The notes beneath the pieces were generated by a model. The model saw only the letters and a list, made by a program, of their open reading frames with translations. It made no database searches and was not told where the DNA came from. Positions 1 to 11,216 of a DNA stretch of 24,420 bases are shown piece by piece. Every line of letters begins with the position of its first letter. The first letter of the stretch is position 1. This stretch comes from Irineochytrium annulatum (lineage: Eukaryota; Chytridiomycota; Chytridiomycetes; Chytridiales; Chytridiaceae), in the NCBI GenBank assembly GCA_027600665.1, contig JADGJL010000344.1, positions 1 through 24,420 on the forward strand, given 5' to 3'. A program made the translations under genes and the position numbers.

Positions 1-327
1 GTTTTCTCTCAGTTGTCTGTCATTGGATTTTTATTTAGATGGGGAGCCCTATCAGAGCGGTGTCGGGCTGGGGAAAACACAAAAGATGAAGGAGGAATCA
101 TGGGATCTTTGGTTATGCATACGCGAAATAAACGGTAAAGCAACCACCATATTGAACAACATATTCGATTGTACGCCAGCATTTCGGAACATTCACGGTT
201 GAATAATCCAAATTAAAAGACTGTTTGATCGGTTGACAATGCGAAGCACTCTTTGTTACGCCACTTTTTACTCTGAGCTTCTTTAAACTCCTCACATATC
301 TGCAATGATTTTTTTTGTTTTTATAAA
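1..327. other. intergenic / 3' flank of PUS7
   Basis: AT-rich sequence downstream of the PUS7 stop codon. It probably holds the PUS7 3' UTR on the minus strand and the edge of a neighbouring gene beyond the window. Reading frames that extend into it from the right are continuations of PUS7 intron frames. I see no coding sequence, RNA gene or repeat here. Confidence 0.5.
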
Positions 328-2977
328 CTACTCGTCCATCGGGTCGTCCTTTGCGGCATTCGCGTTCGTCAACCCCGCTTGGAAGTGGCTGCTTGTGTCG
401 GTCTTCAACACCTCCCGCAGCGCCATCGTCGCGTAGGCGGAGCTCCCCAGCGTAAACTCGCATATGCACGCCGTATGCTCGCCCTCTGTCGAGTGAAAGG
501 TTAAATAACCATGACAAAATCAAAAAGGGCCAAAAAAACGAATGCGGAGCGGAAACACACTCACTCGGATCGGATACGGGCTCAGACTTCCCCTCCAACA
601 CGTCCACGTCAGTCAGCGTGAGAGGCACGGTAGGGTCCGTGTACTTCAGCACTTTCCTATATTTCGTCGTTTCAGCCTTACAACAAAAAAGAGAACTTAA
701 GGTAGCCCCTTACCATGCCACATTCGACACCTTGTTGATCAACTTCCGGTAATCGCCCGTAAGTGAGATCTCCCTGAAACCCAAACGTTCAAATTTTAGC
801 AATCAAGTCGCTTGCACGGTGGTGGCTGCATACCGATGTTTCCTCCTCATGTCCTGTGCATCCAATCCGTACTTCTTCATGAAATCGACATAACACTGCC
901 CGATATCATTCCTCGGGTACGTGACGTTGTAGCCCGGCAGCGGCAGCACGACGTCCTCGATCCCCAGCGCCGCGGCCTGCTCCTCCGTCTCGATGACCTC
1001 GACCTCGACCACCTTCTCGAGCCTCGACTCCTCCACCGAGTCGCCACCGTAATCTTCCGCGTCGTCCTCGGCCGCGTCGTCGGCGGGCGGTGACGCGCCT
1101 GTGGCTTTGGCGACCAGGTCGCCGACGACGACGCGGAGGCCGTGCCGCTTGATCCGCTCCGAGGCCATGTTGTTCCAGATGAAGCTCTGGACGGCGTGGA
1201 CGTACATCATCCGGAGGTTTCGGGGGATCTGAGTCGCGCGATGAGAAATGGATGCACAGCCAAACAACAGTTGCTAAGAGATGCAATACTTACCGCAAGC
1301 ATCGCGGCCCGATCGTCCGCCTTCCGCGCCTTCGCCTGCAAGATCGCGCGCTCCGCCGCGCAATACTTTGGGAACAGCTTGAGGGCCGACTTCGCGTCCT
1401 TCCTCTTGAACCAGTCTTGGCGCGCCTTCGTGACGTCTTCCTTCTCTGCACCCAGACGGTCAGCATCTGCTCCCGGCGGCCAAGTCCGCGGATGGGGAAT
1501 CCCAAAACGAAACCTTACCCTGGCCCTTCGGCATCATGACGAGCTCGACGGCGATGTCCCACCGCTCGCACATCATCGCAATCCCGGGAGCGTGTGTCGG
1601 GATCGAGCGCGTCCCGAACCGCTGCATACCGTAGTAGTTAATGAAGCCCTTGTCCCTCAGCGAGAGCATTGACCGCTCAAGGATTTTCTCGAGGCTGAGC
1701 TTGGTCTTCGGGTCCGCAAGCGTGCAGCTCCTGTTTCGGGCGGACAACGGTAAATGAGCCGAAAAGCTTCCATGAACCAAGCTGGCACATCAACAAACCT
1801 CAATGTGATCTTAAAGTGGTTCCCGAGCAGATCCCCAAGCCTAGCACGCTCCGTTGTGTACTTGTAGTTCCCCAGCCGCGCATTGTAGACCGAGGCCCCC
1901 GCAGCCGCGAGCGCTTTCATCGGTACCTCGCGCCCCGTCACGCGCTGCACCGTCACACCCCGCTTGTCCTTCGTCCCCGCGAACGTAAAGTTCTTCCCGG
2001 GAACGCCGACGACCTTCGCGAGGTGGTTCAAGACATCCATCGTGTCCCTGTTCTCCTTGTAGAGGATGAACTCGAGGAACTGCCCGCCGACCGCCTTCCA
2101 GTCCACCTTCTCCTTCGCGATCCGGCCTTTCTTTTTTTCTTTGTCCTTGTCGTTTGCTCTTCTGAGCTTAATCGAGAGGTCGTCCGCCGCGTCGCTGATG
2201 ATGATCTTGTCGTAGTGTTTCCGGAAGAAACGGTGAATGTCACCCCGCCTTTTCCGGTCTGAAAAGACCTGTTCCCGGGAATAATAATTAGTGAGCTCGT
2301 GCACTGCAATGAAGAAGCGGGAGGAAGGCCATACCTGTGTTTGAATAACCTCTTCCAAGTCTCCGTCGGGCTTGCCAGCCATATCGAGCACCTTCGCAAC
2401 TAGATCCGCGTCTTCGAGAAGCTCTAACATCTCCTTCCTTACGGCCTCCGGATCCTTGGCAAGTGTTAACTCCAGGTTGTGAAGTAATCAAGCTCACCGG
2501 CACCTCCTCCCTAAGCTCAGTCTCCTCAAGATGCAGCACCTGGCCCTTGAAGTCGACCTCGTTCACCAAGAAATCCGAGTATCTGTCAGCGTCCTTATTA
2601 GCCACGGAACGGAAGACCGGCACGCGACCCTAAGCCACCACAAACCTCTGCTTGATGATCCCCGTGAAGCCCGGGATCTTGTCATCCACGAAGGCCGTTA
2701 TCCCAACATCCACCTCAGACGAGTACGGCTTGTCGTTGGTCGTGAAGAAATCCACCGTCAACCCCTTCGCGAAGGCCGTCATGATCCCATTCTGCGGGTC
2801 GCCGCCGTCCTTCTTGGGCGCGGCCGCGCCGGCCTTCCCATCCTTCGCGGCCTTGGCCGGTGTCTTCCGGGTCCTCTCCGAGTCACCATCGAGGGGTTCC
2901 GTCGAAGTCGTGACGGGGACGGCGTCCGACGCCAGCTCGGCGACCACCCGCGCCTTCTTCACGCTGTGCTCCGGCAT
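328..2977 (-). CDS. PUS7: Multisubstrate pseudouridine synthase Pus7 (TruD family)
   Basis: Isomerises uridine to pseudouridine in tRNA, snRNA and mRNA. Ten exons rebuilt from splice sites: 2977-2646, 2582-2498, 2454-2335, 2268-1799, 1730-1519, 1445-1294, 1228-834, 773-714, 656-565 and 485-328. They sum to 2076 nt (691 aa), close to the yeast and human proteins. Visible family landmarks are GFTGIIKQRYSDFLVNE across the first splice, the catalytic-loop motif FAGTKDKRG with the expected catalytic Asp near residue 280, GFINYYGMQRFGT near 364-376, and RNLRMMYVHAVQSFIWN. The end contains DYRKLINKVSNVAWKVL, TDVDVLEG and YATMALREVLK. The N-terminal ~70 residues are Lys/Ala-rich and low complexity; an acidic insert lies in exon 7 between IWN and the TYPRNDIG segment. 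Intron 3 (66 nt) is a multiple of three and stop-free, so its retention would not break the frame. Identity is secure; a few splice sites could shift. Confidence 0.93.
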
Positions 2978-3333
2978 CCGTAGTGGTAGGTCTGAAGGTG
3001 GGTGAAGGTGGGATGAAGAAAAGCTTTGACGTCGCGACAGGGCCAGCTCAAGACAAGCCCACTGCGATCGCGGGATCAGCTCGAGTCGGTGGAGTAGCCC
3101 GCGGCCTCCTACTATCCGGGTTACCGGGGAAGAGGAGGTTCGACGGAGAAGGAGAGAGAACGTGGTGAAGTGGTCGTGAGAAAAGAATGGGGCAAAGAAT
3201 GAAGTAAACTGAATGTTTCAATAATGATTCTTCGCTTCGAGCCGCGTGCAAGTGCGTATCTTTATTTTTTCGTCAAAACAGCCTTCCTTAACGTCCCTCA
3301 TCCGCATTCGATTTACCAGCCGGTCTTGCGGCC
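2978..3333. other. intergenic between F-box gene and PUS7
   Basis: Spacer between two minus-strand genes. It should hold the PUS7 promoter and the 3' UTR of the F-box gene. The trinucleotide composition does not support a gene. A minus-strand AATAAA (3261-3266) lies 68 nt past the F-box gene stop and is a possible polyadenylation signal. Confidence 0.45.
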
Positions 3334-4305
3334 TCATGTCGTGACTATCCTGCAGCCATCGACCGCATGCCAAGCGGCCCTCATCGTCGCCACAACCCCT
3401 TCAAACTCCACATCCCCCACCCTGTTCACCCTCCTGCTGCTACCAGCGCCCCACTGCCACACGGCCTCCGCCGCGGCCCTCGCCCCTATCCTCCTCCACC
3501 TGCCCTTGTCGACCTCCAGCAGCAGTGGGATGCAAGCCGTGTAGCGCTTCCTAATGCACTCCCTCAGCGCGTGCACGGACGCTTCCTGAAGCTCCTTGTC
3601 CCGGGGCGCCCGGCTCAGGACAGCAGCGAGGGCCACCGGCCGGCCGCTGTGCACGGCCGTGTTCAGCGCGCCAACAACCCCGTTGCTCCCGAAGCCGGAG
3701 CGCGGAAGGAGCCGCTCGACGAGTTCGTCGGCGCCAGCGCAGATGGCCAGCTGCAGAAGCAGGTCTCTTTCTGACACAGTCAAATCCGCTGCGTCCCCGG
3801 CGTCGCCGTTCCCGCACGGTCGAAGATCCAGGTAGCAACGCAGCGCGGCCTCGAGCGATGGCGGGGATCGATTGGGGTCACCGATGAACGTCAGGCGCAT
3901 GCCTCGACCCACGATATGGTTGCGCCAGCCGGTGTCCGGGTAGATGCGACGCAGGACCGGCAGCGTGACGCCATGACGCAACAGGAACGCGGCAACATAG
4001 TTTGGTAAGGGCGGTGGATCGACGTCGTGAGAGCAGCGAGCGAGGTTCTGACGAGCGAAGGCCGCGGTGTCGACGAAAGCTAGAGGCGAGGCCGAGGACG
4101 AATCGGCCACGGTCTTGCTGAGACTACGTCGGAGCAGCACCACGAGCCAGGGGGGGCTGACGTGCTGAAATACCTCGAAGAGCAGGTCGCTGGGGAGGTT
4201 GAGCAGCGACGTCGATGGCTGGTCTCCCAACCATTGCGGCCCAGAGTTCCCGAAACGGTCTCCGCCAGGCAACCCCACCGCATCCGCGAGCTGATCACAA
4301 TTCAT
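3334..4305 (-). CDS. F-box-like protein with ankyrin-like repeats
   Basis: Single-exon frame of 323 aa starting at the ATG at 4305; upstream codons of the open frame have no better ATG. Residues ~35-70 (LLNLPSDLLFEVFQHVSPPW) look like an F-box, the domain that docks substrate adaptors on Skp1 in SCF ubiquitin ligases. The middle and end contain helical pairs of ankyrin type: LLLQLAICAGADELVERLL, ALNTAVHSGRPVALAAVLSRA and ALRECIRKRYTACIPLLLE. I infer a substrate receptor for ubiquitination or a related scaffold; the substrate is unknown. The repeats are degenerate and lack the full ankyrin consensus (no clear G-TPLH), so the ankyrin label is structural guesswork. The gene lies in tandem upstream of PUS7 and is divergent from the broken TIR gene. 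It is GC-rich like its neighbours. Confidence 0.72.
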   Translation of the reverse strand: MNCDQLADAVGLPGGDRFGNSGPQWLGDQPSTSLLNLPSDLLFEVFQHVSPPWLVVLLRRSLSKTVADSSSASPLAFVDTAAFARQNLARCSHDVDPPPLPNYVAAFLLRHGVTLPVLRRIYPDTGWRNHIVGRGMRLTFIGDPNRSPPSLEAALRCYLDLRPCGNGDAGDAADLTVSERDLLLQLAICAGADELVERLLPRSGFGSNGVVGALNTAVHSGRPVALAAVLSRAPRDKELQEASVHALRECIRKRYTACIPLLLEVDKGRWRRIGARAAAEAVWQWGAGSSRRVNRVGDVEFEGVVATMRAAWHAVDGCRIVTT

Positions 4306-4697
4306 ATGCACTACGCGGGCAGCTTTCTTTTAGTGACCCCTCTCCACGATTCCGGACAAGGCAATCTGCGGATAGGCACTTCAATGTCGTCAAATATCCC
4401 ATGCACGCCATTTTTCAAGCCACCTAACTTTTAAAAGTGACACCCAGATTAACTTTGCCTATTTCTGCCATTCGTTACATTAACTTTGGCTGATCACATT
4501 TTATAAAGTAAAATTGTAGGTTTCTGTTGTTTCGAGTCAAGGCCACAGTCGACAACAGCTTATTTTAATAGAACATTCTCCCCACTCGAATGTCAACGCG
4601 TCTTTAGTGGAGGTGGGGTGGCTGATTTGGCGCCTTGTGGAACGTCATAAGGTTTGATGGTTTAAAAGCGGTGCCGACAAGATGGGCGAAAGTCTAC
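4306..4697. other. AT-rich spacer between F-box gene and TIR pseudogene
   Basis: Divergent spacer holding the F-box gene promoter on the minus strand and whatever remains of the TIR pseudogene promoter. A 12-nt perfect palindrome, acttttaaaagt, lies at 4427-4438; its meaning is unknown. I see no match to the upstream region of the intact TIR copy near 16740. Confidence 0.4.
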
Positions 4698-6207
4698 ATG
4701 AACGGGTTGATCCGGCTCAAGGACGTTGCCGCGGATGCGCTGGATGGACCTGACGAGGTCTTCGAGGCGTTGGTGAAGGATGCCACGACCTGTGAGTAGT
4801 TAGTTGTTCGTCGCGATTACCCACCTGAGTGTCGAAGATGGGTCGTTGGACGTGATGATTTCGCTCCACTGTGCCTCAATAGGCCCGTCCGCGGAGTGGC
4901 ACTGAGGGGAGCTGCAAAAACGAGGAGTTTCTGCCTGGGTCTGCACCAACGAGCTGGAGGCAGGGGTGAACTACAGGGATGAGATATTCACGGCCGTGAA
5001 AGCGTGTCGCGTGTTCCTGCCGCTTATCAACAAGAAGGTGCGTGTTATCCAGTTTCACCTTTTTTTTTCTTTATGTTGGTAATTATACACGAAACCCAGT
5101 GGGCGGACAGCGGCGAATGCGAGAGCGAGTATCTTCTGGCGCTCCGCACGAACTTGATTAGCCATGACTCTGGGAAGACTCAGCGGACAATAGAACTCCC
5201 TTATGGTGACTCCGTGGCTGGAATCCGTCGACCAGCGATGCTTCCCATAAAGTTCCCGAGCTTGTCTTGGGGTTCCAACCCGAAGGTAGAGCAGCTGGGA
5301 GCCTCGACGAATTTTCTAGTCTGCGACACGGAGGATCTCCTGCAGCCACACAACAGCGGACGATGCTGGTTAAGATCGTCAACGGCCTTCGGGGACTCGG
5401 TATCCGGGTTAAGGCCATCGAGGGGGATCCACCTTTCACGAAGATGCCAAAAAAGTATGATAGCAAAACAAAGATTAGCCCGCTTGCGCTCGCACAACAG
5501 GTGAGCATTTCGTCTAGAATGTAACTGAATGGTCGACTTTTAGGTCATCACCGGCATTCAGTTTCAGCTTCAGAACACGCAAGACCTCTTCGCTCTCATT
5601 TCGCAAGGAAGCACGTCGTCAAATACTCTCACGTTCCTGTCATCATTTGAGCCTAACGACTTGAAATCTGCGCTGTTGACAGGGATGGGTGTGAGGTCTT
5701 TTGGTCAATGGAGTTTCTTATCGACTTCGTCGACAAGACCCACGTCTCGAGCAAGATGGAGCTCGAAGGGACGATGATCGCACGCCCCGAGCACTGCATT
5801 GATGTGAGTTCCCGCTCCTTTTGCTACCATTTGAGATTGCTGACGAAAGCGACGAGAAGCTGTTAAAAACCGCAGCCTCAGCCGCCTCGTTTGCTAAGTT
5901 CAACAAACACATCGTTAAATACGAGTCTGCCAAGGCTCACCTGAAGGGGTACTTTTTTCCGTCGCGTGGGCTCGCCCAGCTGGACGCCTACAAGAAGGAG
6001 GATCCCTCGGGGTTAATCCGCTTATGCAAGTACCGGATTATGTTGGACCGAGGAGCGGACAAGTGCCTGGCCGGTAAACGCGCGATGGGATTGTTCCAGC
6101 CAAAGGCCGACGTGAATTCGGACGGCGTCGTCGGCGTCGTTAATGATGGAGGCGACTTTGAATGGTGCGCGACTATACGGCTGATGAATCAGTTCGATGC
6201 CAGTTGA
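4698..6207 (+). pseudogene. Degenerate TIR-domain protein gene, paralogue of 15100-16737
   Basis: Exon blocks 4698-4791, 4838-5037, 5100-5500, 5544-5803 and 5860-6207 match the five exons of the minus-strand TIR gene, with introns at the same places. Exon 2 has the same length as in the intact copy (200 nt). Lesions are a TGA at 4903-4905 where the other copy has CGA (Arg), a 1-nt deletion near 5354 (exon 3 is 401 instead of 402 nt), a 16-nt deletion near 5672 in exon 4 between short tct repeats (260 instead of 276 nt), and a 9-nt in-frame expansion in exon 5 (348 instead of 339 nt). The stop falls inside the TIR domain, so no full product is possible. The last exon is still open and ends in ATIRLMNQFDA like the intact copy. 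The N-terminal exon has diverged more and lacks the Ser/Lys-rich start. Expression of a truncated RNA is possible but cannot be judged. Confidence 0.85.
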
Positions 6208-6399
6208 ACAGGAAAAAGTCACTTCTCTCGCGCATACATCGGTAGTTTAGTTTCTTTGTAGTTCTTTTTGCGCGGCCAGAAAATATAAAGATTGTTTGGC
6301 TAACTTCGCTAGAGATAGCGGCCATGGTCGATTCCTGCTTTTAGCGATGTAAATGGGGACTGCGCATTTTTGACTTCCCACCTCAACTGAGGACCGAGG

Positions 6400-9300
6400 A
6401 TGGCAGACGACATCCAGCTACGTACGTGGGTCTCCGACAACGTCCTCAGTATCTATGGACTCGCGGACAGGACGACCATCGACTTCATGATCGTAGGTGA
6501 CGCTGGTATCGATGGTTGCGGCACCTTCTCACCGACGGCTCCTTCCAGGCCACGGCGTCGAACGCCAAGAGCAGCAAAAAGCTCCTCGCGTCCCTCGTGA
6601 GCCTCGTCGATCTTCCAGACACGGATCAGGCGCGCCAATTCGTCTCGGAGCTTCACGCGCGCGCCCCGCGGTCCGTGTCGCGCGCCAAGGAGCAGGAGAA
6701 GAAGCGGAAGGCGGAGGACGAAGAGAAGGCTGGCATGCTGAAGAAGAATGCGGAATTCAAGTTGCTCCTGGAGGAGGACGAGGGCATCGAGGAGAGTCGA
6801 AAGAAGGACAAAGGGAAGTCGAAGGAAAAGAGGGAAAAGAAGATGAGGAAGCGGGATGAGGACGGGAACGGCGCGTGGGACGGTGACGAGGAGGGGAACA
6901 GGGCCGTGAAGCGCAAGCGGTCGGCGAGGGAAAACCCGGAGGACGAGGAGGAGCGGCTTTTGCGCGATAAGCGGGAGAGGGACGAATTTGTCGAGCGGCT
7001 AAAGAAGAAGGACGAGGACAGGACGAAGCAGCTCGTGGAGGATAAGAGCTCTAAGGGGAACGAGGAGGCGGCGAAGCGGAAAAAGATCGCCGATGACGCG
7101 GCGATGCGGCAGGCCGCCCTTCCGTCGATGAGGGAGGTGTCGCGGCAGGAGTATCTGAAGAAGCGCGAGGCTCAGCGGTTGGAGCTGCTTCAGAAGGAGT
7201 TACAAGATGAGGAGATGCTGTTTGGACGGGACAAGCTGACGAAGAAGGAGCTCGAGGAGAAGATGTATAAGGAGCAGACGCTGAAGCTTGCGCTCGAACG
7301 GCAGGCTATCAGTGACAAACCCGTCGGGTACGTCATGCCGGAGGATTACATCACGGAGAAGGGGAAGCTGGACAAAAAGAAACAAGAGGCTGTCTTATAC
7401 CGGAGATACCAAGACAACGAGGATCCCGATCAGTTTGTATCGGAGCAGAGCAAGTGGGAAGATCATCAGGCACGTTCGTTTAGGCCACGGTCGTAGGATG
7501 TAAAGCTAATTGGAACCGATATGCAGATTCATAACTCCAAGCTGGCAGCTCAAAAGTATCAACAACAGCAGCAACAAGGGGGCGACGAGTTCGATTACGT
7601 ATTTGATGAAGATCAGCACATCAAATTCATTGAGGCCCAAGTTACGAAGCCCGATGTCGAGTCCGACACCGAGGAGCAGAAGATGTCGGTAGCCGAGAAG
7701 AAAGCGATGACGATGAAAGAGATCCGATCCCAGCTTCCGATCTACGACTTCCGGGACGACCTCTTGGCCGCAGTAGAAGAGTTCCAGGTCCTCATCATCG
7801 TAGGTGAGACTGGATCCGGAAAAACGACGCAGATCCCACAATACCTTCACGAGGCCGGCTATACGAAGAACGGCCGGAAGGTCGGGTGCACGCAGCCGCG
7901 TCGCGTGGCGGCCATGTCCGTCGCGGCGCGTGTGGCAGACGAGATGGGTACGAAGCTGGGCGCGGAGGTCGGGTACTCGATTCGATTTGAGGACTGTACA
8001 GGCGAGAAGACTATTATTAAGTTCATGACGGACGGCATGCTGCTGAGAGAGTTCTTAACGGAGCCGGATCTGTCGGCGTACTCGTGTCTGATGATTGACG
8101 AGGCACACGAGAGGACATTGCACACGGATATTTTGTTTGGGCTTGTCAAGGACATCGCGAGGTACCGCAAGGATTTGAAGCTGCTGATTTCGAGTGCGAC
8201 GATGGACGCTGAGAAGTTCAGCAAGTACTTCGACGACGCGCCTATATTTAACATTAAGGGGAGGAAGTTTCCCGTGTCCGTGTATCACACTGAAGCTCCG
8301 GAGGCGGACTACTTGAAAGCAGCGATTCAAACCATCATGACTATTCATATCACCGAGCCGAGAGGGGATATTTTGTTGTTTCTGACGGGTCAAGAAGAGA
8401 TTGAAGCGGCGGATCAGAGCTTACAGCTCATCACGAAACAACTTGGTTCGAAAATTCAGGAAATGAAGATCTGTCCGATCTACGCTGCACTACCGTCCGA
8501 GAAACAGGCTGAAATTTTTGAGCCTACTCCGGAAGGTGTGCGGAAGGTCGTTATTGCGACAAACATCGCCGAGACTTCGATTACGATTGACGGCATCGTC
8601 TACGTAATCGACCCCGGGTTCTGCAAACAGAAGACTTTCAACCCGAAGACGGGCATGGAGTCGCTAGTCGTTGTCCCTGCTTCGCGTGCGGCAGCAAATC
8701 AAAGAAAAGGACGCGCAGGTCGCGTTCAGCCGGGGAAGTGTTTCCGTTTATATACGGCATGGGCGTACCAGAACGAGCTGGAGGAGAATACAATACCAGA
8801 AATTCAGCGCACAAATCTCGCGAGCGTGGTTTTGATGCTGAAGGCGCTGGGTATTGATGACCTGATCAACTTCGACTTTATGGACGGCCCTCCTGCAGAA
8901 ACACTTATGAAGGCAATGGAGCAACTGTACGCATTGGGTGCTTTAAATAGCAAAGGAGAGCTGACGAAGCTCGGCCGGAGAATGGCAGAGTTCCCTATTG
9001 ACCCGATGCTTAGCAAGACGCTTATTGCATCTGAGACGTATACTTGCAGTGAAGAGGTCGTATCTATCATCGCAATGTTAACGGCGGGCAACATGATTTT
9101 TTACAAGCCGAAAAGCGAGGCGATCCAAGCCGAGCAGGCCCGGCGCAACTTCTTCCGACCCGGCGGTGATCACCTCTCTTTGCTGGCGGTTTGGAACCAA
9201 TGGCTTGAGACGAACTACTCACAGGCCTGGTGTCGCGAGAATTATATTCAACATCGTACGATGAACCGCGCGCGCGATGTACGGGATCAGCTCGTAGGCC

Positions 9301-9767
9301 TAATGGAGCGGACGGAGGTTCAACTCATTGCGAATCCGGACCCAGGGAACACGATACCGATACGGAAGGCTATTACGTCCGGATTTTTCTACAACACGGG
9401 TCGGTTGCAGAAGTCTGGGGACTCGTACCGCACCGTGAAGCACAACGAGAGCGTCATGATTCACCCGTCAAGCTCCCTTTACATCAGCCAAAGCTCGACG
9501 AACACGAATAAGCAGTACCCAAAGTGGGTTTGCTACTTCGAGCTCGTGTACACGACACGGGAGTTTATGCGGCAAGTCATTGAAATTCAAGCTGACTGGT
9601 TGCTTGAGGGTATGTAATTTGCCCTTCAACAATGTAAAGTGCATGTTTATTAATTTATTTTCTTCCTCTCTGCAGTGGCACCGCATTACTATAAGCCCGG
9701 CGAACTTGTTGATGATTCGAAAAAGAAACTGCCGAAAAATACGGGGAAAGCTGCAAGTCAATTATAA
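6400..9767 (+). CDS. PRP2: Spliceosomal DEAH-box RNA helicase Prp2/DHX16
   Basis: ATP-dependent RNA helicase that activates the spliceosome before the first splicing step. Exons 6400-6492, 6549-7469, 7527-9609 and 9676-9767 sum to 3189 nt (1062 aa). The N-terminal ~340 residues form a charged, Lys/Glu-rich region, with [20 protein letters not shown] near its start. The helicase core shows Walker [10 protein letters not shown] (431-439), DEAH (529-532), SAT (561-563) and QRKGRAGR. It then runs through the winged-helix and ratchet regions to the OB fold and a C-terminus reading LLEVAPHYYK. EGYxFEDC-type landmarks and the spacing match DHX16/Prp2 rather than Prp22 or Prp43. Intron 2 (7470-7526) appears to use a GC donor: no GT donor before the in-frame TAG at 7494 keeps the frame. 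An AATAAA lies 18 nt past the stop (9785-9790). The gene converges on OMA1 (93 nt between stops). Confidence 0.93.
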
Positions 9768-9784
9768 CAAGTAATACGGAGTAA

Positions 9785-9790
9785 AATAAA
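9785..9790 (+). promoter_or_regulatory. putative polyadenylation signal AATAAA
   Basis: Canonical hexamer 18 nt after the PRP2 stop codon on the coding strand, in an A-rich stretch. Position fits a poly(A) signal; no transcript data are available. Confidence 0.5.
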
Positions 9791-9860
9791 AAAAGCACGC
9801 CAGATATGCATGAAAGAAACGGAAAACAATAAACATTGTAATTATCTCCATGGCGACTTG

Positions 9861-11216
9861 TTAAATAGCCCTAAATACGAGCTTGTCTGTCGGAAACTTA
9901 GCTACTGCTACGGCGAGATGATGTCTTACCGCAGCGCAGTCCGAGTTTTCCCGTATTTTCATAGCCTCCGGCAGCCACTCTTGTATCTTCTTTATGCGGG
10001 ACTCATGTGACGGATGTGTGGACAGATATTCCATATTTGAAGCTCCCCTATCCGCCTGCTTCATCCGCACCCACACACCAGCAGCTTCCCGAGGGTCGTA
10101 GCACGCCTCCGCCATTAGATTTAGGCCAATCAAATCTGCCTCCACTTCGCATTTACGTGAAAATGGCATCTGTCGCGGTGTATCAACGACAAGGCAATAG
10201 CATGAACTTCTTACCATGATGCCAAGTTCCAAAAACAGTCTATTGAAAATCCACGATGCGTCGAAGAGGAATGAAACGAGAACTTGGCCAAGGACGGCCA
10301 CCTTCGCCCAACTCATTTTCTCGGCCGAATGTCGCGCCACTGCAGGCAAGAATGGTAAATTGCGAAAACCTGCCGTCAAAGATACTAACAAACATGAGCA
10401 ACTTCGTGTCCGATCACAGCCGCAAGCCCATCTTCGTTCTGCACAACTGGCAGCAGGCCGGTAAACACAAAAACCTTCCCGGTCGGAAGAACAAACGCGT
10501 TCCTCTCTGGGCTGTCAATAAGATGCACCTCCCACTGCATGTTCGGCATGTTGCTGACCCTGATGATCCTCTCCGCAACCTTCCTCACAAACTGCGCCGT
10601 CGGGTGATACGGCGACACGATGAGATGTTGGTACTGCTGCATGACACTGGCGTATGCCGATCGCGAGATGCCGACCTCCTCGTCCGGCGAAATGTCGATA
10701 AACCTCCTCCGCTTCGTCATCGGCACCTCCTCCAAATGCAAGAGGTAGTAGATGGAGAATGCGCCACCGGCACTGCCGAGCCAGATGAATGTCCGGTTCC
10801 GTGCGTAGAAGGTCTCATCTGATGTGAGGAAAGCGCGAGTCAGCTTCCTTACCGTTAGGAAGCACAAACGTACTGCCACGATCGAAGTACTCGTACTCCT
10901 CAGCGACAGGCGGACGACGCTGCATAGCACCGCGTGGGGGCGGAGGACCACCACCCCATCGCAGTGGAACCTCCCGCCGAATGACTCGAACGCGCTCGGG
11001 CCCGCTGGCAAAGAATCGGCAGGAAGCGAGTGACGACTGCTGAAAGGCTGATGTCGACTGGATGCTAGTGGGGCGTGCGGGCCGGAGCCTGTGCAAGAGT
11101 GTCGGCGGGATGCTCGCCGTTGCCGGCTGAAGCAACGCCACCGCGATGCGCATTGCCGGTGGCCTCGCGAGGACGGTGGTCGCCGACGCGGCCGTCGCGA
11201 TCGTGGATCTCAGCAT
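9861..11216 (-). CDS. OMA1: Mitochondrial metalloendopeptidase OMA1 (peptidase M48)
   Basis: Stress-activated zinc protease of the mitochondrial inner membrane, known to cleave OPA1-type dynamins or take part in inner-membrane quality control. Exons 11216-10853, 10818-10390, 10339-10215 and 10169-9861 give 1227 nt (408 aa). The N-terminus (MLRSTIATAASATTVLARP...) is Arg/Ala/Ser-rich with no acidic residues, as in a mitochondrial presequence. A membrane segment follows near TFIWLGSAGGAFSIYYLL. The zinc-binding HEVAH (259-263) continues as VLARH across intron 2, and the third ligand is expected at Glu314 in EVEADLIGL. Intron 3 (10170-10214, 45 nt) is in frame and stop-free, so retention would insert 15 residues just before the third ligand. 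The gene is divergent from VPS27 across 126 nt and converges on PRP2. Confidence 0.92.

Noticed and set aside
812..2262. Several plus-strand frames of 90-180 codons
   Set aside because: All are antisense to PUS7 exons, which have the conserved catalytic motifs on the minus strand.
6653..6916. Minus-strand Ser/Phe-rich frame
   Set aside because: Antisense of the Lys/Glu-rich N-terminal part of PRP2; composition is a mirror of aag/gag codons.
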